From: Diadema setosum
Lineage: Eukaryota; Echinodermata; Echinoidea; Diadematoida; Diadematidae
Reading direction: 5' to 3'
Assembly (NCBI GenBank): GCA_033980235.1
Contig: CM067066.1
Coordinates: forward strand, 39,613,455 to 39,677,454
DNA: 64,000 nucleotides
Each line of letters starts with the position of its first letter. Position 1 is the first letter of the stretch. Positions 56,720 through 64,000 of the stretch are shown here, one piece after another. Both the position numbers and the translations under genes were made by a program. The notes under the pieces were generated by a model. It saw only the letters and a program-made list of their open reading frames with translations. It was not told where the DNA came from and ran no database searches.

Positions 56720-59700
56720 ATGGAGAAGACAAGAAGACTTGTCTGATTTCTCTTTATTAGTTTTCTTAGTTAGTTGACAACTAGTTGATGATGTTGTTAG
56801 AGTATATAAGGTCAAATTGTGTAAAGCTTCACTTTCTTCTTCTTCTTCTGATTAAGTCTGCCTTCTTTCATACCAGAGTTACAAAGAATTGAAGTCTGTG
56901 TAACATAGGTATTGTTCCACAGGTGTGCAGTAGATGTAATTCCAAAGAACTATTACAATAGTGTTATTTGTGGGAACATACATAAAGTCTATATGTGTAG
57001 GTTTTAACATCTCACACCACAATAAAGGAAATCAGTTGATATGTCGTAGCGTACCTATGTTACAAAGACATACTGTCCGTGTAACATAGGTAGTACACTG
57101 TGGGCGAGGTTGTTGACTGAAAACCCCTGATTATAACAATAAAATCATGTTTTCACTTGAATACCCATACAAATCACTTGCTTCAATTGTGGTGCTTTTA
57201 AGAATATTGTCATTGTGTCACTCTTGATGAAAAAGTTAAACCTTTGATTGAAATTGTTAATGGTTTGTAGAAAAAAACATGTTTATAAAAGTGGCTTGCA
57301 GTTAACATCAGAACATACAATCTTACTAATAATGATCTCATGCGCCTGTTAAATAACATGTTGATGTGCTATGGACGAAAAAAACGTGGATGTGTTCATT
57401 GTTATCATTTCAGAACACAAAATTATGAAGGATGTCAACAAATGAAGTCCGTGTAACATAGGTATTTTGCCATACCTGTTTACCCATGCTGACTGAAAGT
57501 GTGCGAAGTAATAAACAGATTTCTAGTGGAATAAGTTGAAGAATGGGAGTATCAAATCAGGGGGGAAAAGGAAATTTCAATTTACCCAACTTGAATTTTC
57601 AACTTGTATGTCACAATTTCAGTCCCAACCCCATGGAATTACCCCTATACAAGTGTCTTCTGAAGAATAATCACATTAACTCTCAGGGCTGTATCCCAAA
57701 TTGCCATTGAGATTGTACACTAAACAGAGTTCTGATGATAATGAATGAGTTAATGGCACATTCCTCTGTCTGATATTGCACCCCTAATGGGCCACACGTT
57801 TGTGCATTCCCAATGAATGTGTCAAGTTCTCTTTCAGTGTAAAGTCTAGGGTGATATAGCAGAATGAATAAAGTCCTGAATCCCATTGTGTATTTTGCAA
57901 GAATCTCAGCTGGTATTGTTGAAACCTTCACCAGTGTTTGATTTAATGCTAGAGTACTTTGACCTTTGAACCAAACTATCAACTGGCTAATGGGGATAGA
58001 TTTCTCAAAAGTACAATGTTCAATATAGATTTATTGAGATTGTTTACATATGTTCTGATATCAGTGGACAATTTGAAAGACATGTTAGTTTATCAGTATT
58101 TTATGGCAATAGGGACACTCCCAAAGTAAAAACACTGAAAAGTAAATGAAACAAGTTGTCTCATGCTGTAGGCATGGTGTAAATATGAATGATATGAAGA
58201 GACAATGATGTAAGGGGGTGTGTTAGTGTATTATGTGTGTACGTGTAGAATAAAGTCACTTGTCAGGATGGCTTATTCTCACCCCGAATACATAATTTCA
58301 TCCAAATGGATATATCACACAGAAACATTAAACAAACTAAATATGTGGGCGTCAAAGCAGTGACAAAGACAATGTAGTACACATTGGATTACATTAATCA
58401 CCTTGTTGGTGTTGAGATTTATTCAAAGTCAGGCATCAGAGCAGCCAGTTTGATCTCTTTTAACCATGCAAAATAAAAAGAGTTATTATACATATACAAA
58501 TGACAGAGATAAGAATGTACTCACATATAAGTCCATTCTGATATTCAGTGAAGGGGATTGGGTCATGCACTACCATTCAATATTCGCGCAAAATGCTCAC
58601 AAATACATACAGTCCTCGCGGTCGAATTAACATGCTAACTGATGGCGAATCTCGTTGGAGCGCTCAGTTCATGAAGTGAAGAGGGTCCGCAAACGATGAC
58701 CATAGGACATCTCTGCGTTGAGTTGACTCACAGTTGGGGGGGGGGGGGTCCTTATCCAAATGAAGGTTACTTCGGGCTTGCTGCAAATTCTAAAAGCTGC
58801 ATGTCTGGTCCTCAAAACACTAAGTGGTCATTTGACTCCTCCTTAGATCGACCAACATAATTATAACAGACCGTTTCGAATGTACAGCAAAGCGTCTATA
58901 AAATATCATTCGAAACATCTTATCAACTTTGAACTGATGTACAGTAGACATGACTTAGTTACAATGTCAGGACGGAATTCGGTGTATAGGTGCAAAAGGT
59001 TGAGTTTCTCCACTAAAGCATTTAAGTATAACAGCTCGGTTTCGGAGAGACTGGAACACGTCCTTCCACTTCACAGGGCTTGGGGAGGAGAGCAGGGAGG
59101 TGGGAATCCACCTCCCTGGGGAGAGAGACTGACTCAGTATCAACTCCAATATATACTATATATACTTTCCTGTTCCTACTATCCCATAATGCTTATCTCT
59201 GGTATCGTACCCAAGCTTTCCTGACTAACCCTTCTCAAAGAAACTTCATACAAAAACTTTATACAAAAACTGACCATGAATGGTAAGGGAGAGAGAGAGA
59301 TAAAGAGGCAGAGAGAGAGATAGGGGGAGAGAGGGGGAGATTGAGGAAGAGACTTAATACAAAGCATTTTACATGTATGCTTGTACTCTGGTTCTTTGTA
59401 CGGCATCACAGGGTGGCAAACTTCAAAGTAACGTAGAACAATACCAGCCACTTTTATGTGGTTTTCTATCTCTAAGTCACTGTCCAGTCATTGCCACTGT
59501 CCAGTCATTGCCACTAAATCCACTATTCAAGTAGGGTGGCAGTACCTCTTTTGTTTCATAAACTCATTCAACCTCTAAGTTGCGTGGTGGCACTATATAA
59601 TACACTGTGTACCAAGCACCTATTGTATCTTGGTAATGAATAGATTTCAGCTTTCTGGTTCTACAAACTCTATGTACACTAAAGTGGGCAAGTTGCTCCA

Positions 59701-60988
59701 TAAACTTATATTACATGTCTTGGCATGAAAGCTACTATATTCCAGCTTTCCGCCAGTACTATCTATACAGTAAAGTGGGCATGTTACTCCACCACTTTAC
59801 AATGACTCAGTTTTCTGTGCTAGACTGACATATCTATGTGGCAGGTGAGAGACCAGTGTATTCCTGTGTATATCATGAATGATGAGCAGTAAAAGTGCAT
59901 TACTTTTTAGTCCCTCTCTTGAGGTTAGTGAAAATCAGAGAATGTCAGAGTGTTAATAATGTCTTAATACTTTTATGCCTGACAAAAGTAGTCCCAAGAT
60001 TTTGGCACCTGGTAATCATTGACTTCAAAGCTATACGAGAGTGGGAACTTGTAGAAATTTGAAAAAAAAAAACACAAACATTTAATCAATGGAACCAACC
60101 ATCGCAATCCTCGATCATCTTCATGGACCCTTCACTGTAGACATATTGTTTAAATATTACCAAGTGGACAGTGTGGGTTCTCTTTGGGTTAGCCAGGATA
60201 GTACACACATATCCCAAACAGTGAGGACTTTAGATGGGTTACCCAGAGTATGGACCATGCCAAGAGATACCCAGACTTACCCTGGACAGTGTGAGAGAGT
60301 TCCATGTGGGTTACCACGGAATAACACAGACATGCCCCGAATAGTGAGGATTTTGCAACGATTACCAAGGCAAACCCATCCGTTTGAGGAGCTCACTTTT
60401 CCCGCCACAGAAATTGAAGTTTGGAATTATTTTTGGCAGATGATCAACACAACAAATAATAAGTATGGGTGCAGTCCTTTGTATACTATCTGTGACAAAA
60501 CATTATATCATATCACATAGCTGAAACATCATCACATAAAGTGCCTTTTCAAATAAATACATTGATGTGTCAAACTCAAAGCATGTTGAATCTACTTGTA
60601 TTCTCTGAAGCTGTTTACAATGCAGAGTTGGATGCCCCCCCCCCCCAAAAAAAAAAAAAAATCACTGAATTGAATGAGCTGAATATCTGAAGGTACTTTT
60701 ATTTGTTGTGATGCAAAACTTTTTGATAACTACGCCTCGTAAAGCTCAATTTTGCAAGAAGCTGGAGGGAAAATTTGAAAGCTTGTCCTTGGAGAGGCAT
60801 TGTGTTTTTGCCGTTTTGAAACTCACATCTCAGTGCACACATTGAAAACTTTGAATAAGTTGGCTTTTTGAGGGGGAATCAAAATGAGCCATCCCCTAGG
60901 GGGCTCTTTGGCACTTCTCTATGATCATGTTCTACCAAAAGGCTGATTTCATTCTCCTGAAGGTGTTACTCTGTAGCTCTCTGTACAG
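56720..60988. other. presumed intron
   Basis: Contains a (GA)n stretch (59288-59345), a poly-G run (58736-58748) and two short duplications (59471-59507 and 59645-59798). A degenerate ~55-base repeat is at 60165-60370. A 99-codon minus-strand frame at 57683-57982 is unassigned. Confidence 0.4.
60165..60370 (+). repeat. degenerate ~55-base tandem repeat with open frame
   Basis: Four loose units, each with ACAGTG(A/T)G, then GGGTTACC or similar, then A-rich DNA with CCC. The plus frame 60089-60520 stays open across it (143 codons) but shows no recognisable domain. Confidence 0.4.
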
Positions 60989-61102
60989 GAAGCTGTCATA
61001 CGGGTTGATAAAATGAATGACGAAAATGATTTTCTTCATCGTAGTGACTCAAGCGACGAGGATTCTCTTGAAAGCTTGATAGGTATCTGTGAAATTAGTC
61101 AG
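60989..61102 (+). CDS. candidate coding exon, acidic 38 codons
   Basis: A CTGTACAG acceptor and a GTAAGT donor bound an open frame in phase 0 at both ends. It encodes EAVIRVDKMNDENDFLHRSD and an acidic SSDEDSLESL stretch, a typical casein-kinase-2 target pattern. It joins MSYKVS (51976-51993) in frame. An internal ATG at 61013 in good context could be an alternative start. Family not recognised. Confidence 0.45.
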
Positions 61103-62622
61103 GTAAGTTGGGTATTTTCTCACTCTCAATGCACATTTATGTAGAGAATTAGAACTGTTGATATGAAAATTGAACAGAATTTTCTCCTTCCTGTTGCATG
61201 ATATGAGTAAACAGTGCTATTTCTTTTCTTTCTTTTGGGTTTCATTAGTTAATAAGCTTTAATGACATTTTTTTCAGAAAAAAAAGTGGTGATTGAACAT
61301 GGTAAAACTGATAAAAGAGTCTGTCGTGGTACTCACTGAATCGAGTCAAATGTTAGTAGCTATAGATAGTTGTTTCTGTCTTTTACCCTTTTGTACTACA
61401 ATAATGTGGTCCACCAGAATTCTGTTATTGAGTGTATGCAATTAAGCTGTTGTGCAGAATTTCGTTTTTTGGTGTTGCGTATCCACTGCCTATTTAGAAT
61501 ACTGTGCTGTTCTATAAACAAATCAAATGATTACAAAATCCATTTATTGGCTAACAAGATTGATGTGTGTGACAAGGAGATAAGTTCAATGATCGACATA
61601 TTTCATTGATTTCATCCGGACAGAGTCTTGAATGAATTATATCAATAGGAAGGTTTTGATATCTACTACAGCAATGTTGATATAATAATATCACATATCA
61701 GCAATGATCTTCTACAATATCCATCCTGTTGTTTTTTTTTAATCAGTCTTTCAGGATTATTTTGTTTTTCTGTGGTTGCTTCTTAGTAACATACTTGTAA
61801 AGTGAAGCTTCAATATCTTTTGACATGTGACTAGTGTTGTGTGACTTAGTCATGTGACATTATTTGCGTGGTTAATGAGAAATCACTGGTTCCTTTCCTT
61901 TTATCAGGGCAATGACATTCACTGTCCAATGAGACTCTGCAGTGTAAAACATTTGAATGGAATAAGTTAAATGAAGTATTTTTATTTTCAATTCTATATT
62001 TGCTAATTTAGACAGCTATGGCCAGTTAGGATCAGAAATTGTCAAATGTACAGGTATTGCTGGAGTGATAAGAAAGAACTTAAAAGAAGAACAATTATTT
62101 ATGATAAGTCAGTGGTTATAGCATATCCTGAATAAGTCTTCTCCAAATTCTGTGTGTGAAATGTAGCTAATTTTATATTCTGACATAAAGGCAAAAATGA
62201 TGAAGAAGGAAAAAAAAAGATGAAGATGATGCAACCCCTTTGTCTCTGTCTCTGGCAAAAAAAAAAAAAAAAAGTACATTATGCTCATCATTTGGACATG
62301 GACTGTCAATTTTGAGATAGACAAATCTACAACATGTCATATCCCTCTTTTTCTTTGTTCATGAATTGGTGTACTCTAGAAGGGATTATCATGTGACTAA
62401 AGTAGCTGATATTAGCTACCTGTAAGATGATATGTTCAAGGTGCCACTGATATTCCAATAGCCATGATTTTGTTCTCAATTTACTTCTCATTTTTACTCA
62501 CACTGTCAGTTCTCTCATTGAGACAACACTTTGTTGATGTGATGAATTATCTTTCAGACAATTGTGTTGGTGGTAAATTGATTTGATGACACGGTTTTTA
62601 CTGCTTTTGATTGTTATCATAG
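61103..62622. other. presumed intron
   Basis: AT-rich, with poly-A at 62259-62273. Nothing recognised. Confidence 0.4.
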
Positions 62623-62829
62623 CCCTCTTCTAGTAATTACTCCTACCCAGGTGTGTGCTTATTTTTGGTAGATCTATTCTTGATTGATGAGACCTATCTA
62701 GACTTTCGAACCCTTAATCTGGAGAACTTTGATCCCGTATGTCTGATGTCGAAAAATTCCACCACCCGGCTCCGATCTTTGAAGATCAAATACCAATCTT
62801 TGGCTGACATGGAGGAAGTGCAGCTATGA
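62623..62829 (+). CDS. candidate last coding exon of the same gene
   Basis: A TTATCATAG acceptor precedes a phase-0 frame of 69 codons including stop. It begins PSSSNYSYPG, continues VCLFLVDLFLIDETYLDF and ends SLKIKYQSLADMEEVQL-TGA (62827-62829). AATAAA follows at 63052-63057. Joined to the two upstream exons the product is 112 aa. The minus strand is also open here, and an internal CCCAG-GTGTGT donor would shorten the exon, so confidence is limited. Confidence 0.3.
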   Translation, partial: PSSSNYSYPGVCLFLVDLFLIDETYLDFRTLNLENFDPVCLMSKNSTTRLRSLKIKYQSLADMEEVQL

Positions 62830-63051
62830 ATTATGAAGAGTAAATATTTGTTCCTCCCGCTGAATGGTATGTAGAATTCCCTGTTTGGGTTTCTCGGACT
62901 ACTGGTTTGTGTAATTGACATCAAATCTTCACTTTACTGCCATTAGGCAATGCCAGTTGAGATGAATGCATATGAAATATGATTATTTCATGAATGTGAT
63001 TTTAATGAGTGTAAACAGTTTCCCTCTCATTGCTCACAGTCTTGAAACAGT

Positions 63052-63057
63052 GAATAA
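63052..63057 (+). terminator. polyadenylation signal
   Basis: AATAAA 222 bases after the TGA of the 62623-62829 frame. Confidence 0.3.
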
Positions 63058-63763
63058 ATCTTATTCAATAGCTGCTGAGTACAAACATTATATGTTTTCA
63101 TAGCACAAGCTGTGGTGACTACATACATTGTGATCTCCTCATGCACGTTATGAGCCCTGAATACCAATGACAATGAAAAATATGGCACAGATATATGGTT
63201 ACAACACTTCAGTAAGGTTACAATAATGTAGAGCTGTTACATTTTCTAGCAAACTTGCGATATGTGTTTGCTGGTTGATACAAATGAGTATTGATTACCA
63301 TTGTCAATGTATCTGTAAAAAAAAAAAAATCTCCAGACCAGTTTATAATGATGTAAGTTTTATTTCAGTTTATGTGGATAATCATGATTTGCCATGCAAG
63401 TGGAAAGACAAAATAGAGTCCTAGAGACATGTGTTCAAAAAGATCTGACAGTTGTTGGGATAATAAGAATGATTTGAACCATACTTCTTGGAAGAGGTTC
63501 ATCTTCATCATTATGAAATCAATACAAATCAATCTGATTGGTAATTTCTGTCAGAAGTATGTTTTCCTAGTTCACGATCTGATGAAGCCTGCAGAATGCA
63601 ATAGGTGAAAACTCACAAAGGTAATTTTATCAAACTGTGATTGTGAATTAAGAAAATGAGCTTCTCATACTGAATCATATTGTTTGAACCATTTTGTGTG
63701 GCAACAAAACTTACATGAGATAGAGAAAGAAACGGGGTGATAATTAGAACAGATGCATAGGAT

Positions 63764-63976
63764 TACTGTAAAAGTGGAAATTTTCACGGTGTTGAAATTT
63801 TCGCGCATTTCGCGCAACCAGAAACTAGCGCGAAAATAAAAACACGCGAATATTTTTGCTTGCCATACGTTCCTGTGCGTGATGTCTTGATTCCGCGGAA
63901 TTAAAAACACGCGAAACTCTTCTGACCCGGCCTAGCGCGAAAAATTAGTCGCGCGAAAATATCCACTTTTACAGTA
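63764..63976. mobile_element. 213-bp CpG-rich foldback element (TACTGTAAAAGTGG), intact copy
   Basis: TACTGTAAAAGTGGAAATTTT at the left and the inverted AAAATATCCACTTTTACAGTA at the right. The interior is rich in GCGCGAAAA-type strings. A decayed relative is at 16100-16287. Confidence 0.85.
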
Positions 63977-64000
63977 TATAAAGACAGAGAGATGGGGGGG

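Larger units (their letters stand above)
54837..57464. repeat. cluster of eight TGTAACATAGGTA motifs
   Basis: TGTAACATAGGTA or one-base variants (TGTAACGTAGGTA) occur on the plus strand at 54874, 55059, 55225, 56899, 57080 and 57452, and inverted at 54837 and 57052. Five of the plus copies are preceded by GTCC or GTCT within ten bases. Intervening DNA is not repeated. Confidence 0.85.

Noticed and set aside
57683..57982. 99-codon minus-strand frame (contains ERELDTFIGNAQTCGPLGVQ)
   Set aside because: Somewhat protein-like but without splice signals, start context or a family I recognise; not enough to call.
59284..59345. GA-rich run as possible GAGA-factor site
   Set aside because: Simple repeat far from any firm promoter.
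62694..62924. 76-codon minus-strand frame
   Set aside because: Overlaps the plus-strand candidate exon, whose phase fits its neighbours; the minus frame has no partner. Still, the strand is not settled.

Overview
This is a eukaryotic (animal) window. Three conserved genes are split by many introns with GT-AG borders, tRNA-derived SINEs and many small inverted-repeat transposons fill the spaces, and the bulk is AT-rich with CpG-rich patches near gene starts. The protein sequences and repeat types suggest a marine invertebrate deuterostome, most likely an echinoderm such as a sea urchin. That placement is an inference from general familiarity, not from a search.

Layout. (1) 1-9,417, minus strand: V-type proton ATPase subunit d (ATP6V0D1-like), exons 1-5 (269 codons); the last ~80 residues lie left of the window. 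Its intron between exons 3 and 4 holds the most striking object here, at 2,649-4,123: copies of a 326-bp tRNA-bearing unit arranged as a near-perfect giant palindrome, flanked by a 12-bp direct repeat. (2) 9,418-12,478: intergenic, with divergent promoters. (3) 12,479-23,692, plus strand: complete adenosylhomocysteinase (AHCY) gene, eight coding exons, 432 aa. (4) 23,693-28,981: convergent intergenic region with AHCY 3'UTR and probably CDK10 3'UTR. (5) 28,982-39,454, minus strand: complete CDK10 (PISSLRE kinase) gene, eleven coding exons, 397 aa. (6) 39,455-49,200: repeat-rich intergenic DNA with foldback elements, a 5'-truncated LINE, a palindromic minisatellite and a transposon carrying many nuclear-receptor half-sites. 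(7) 49,200-63,100, plus strand: a tentative, unrecognised small gene whose short exons splice in one frame, with two possible 3' ends; a 13-bp motif recurs eight times inside it. (8) The window ends in a CpG-rich foldback element at 63,764-63,976.

The three firm genes are housekeeping genes without a shared pathway: organelle acidification, the methyl cycle and transcription/cell-cycle control. The interest lies in the mobile DNA. At least six families of non-autonomous elements are seen, several with target-site duplications still readable, and two of the three genes (V-ATPase d and CDK10) are both on human chromosome 16q, which may reflect ancient linkage. All exon borders were set by reading splice signals and checking frame by hand; no alignment was run.
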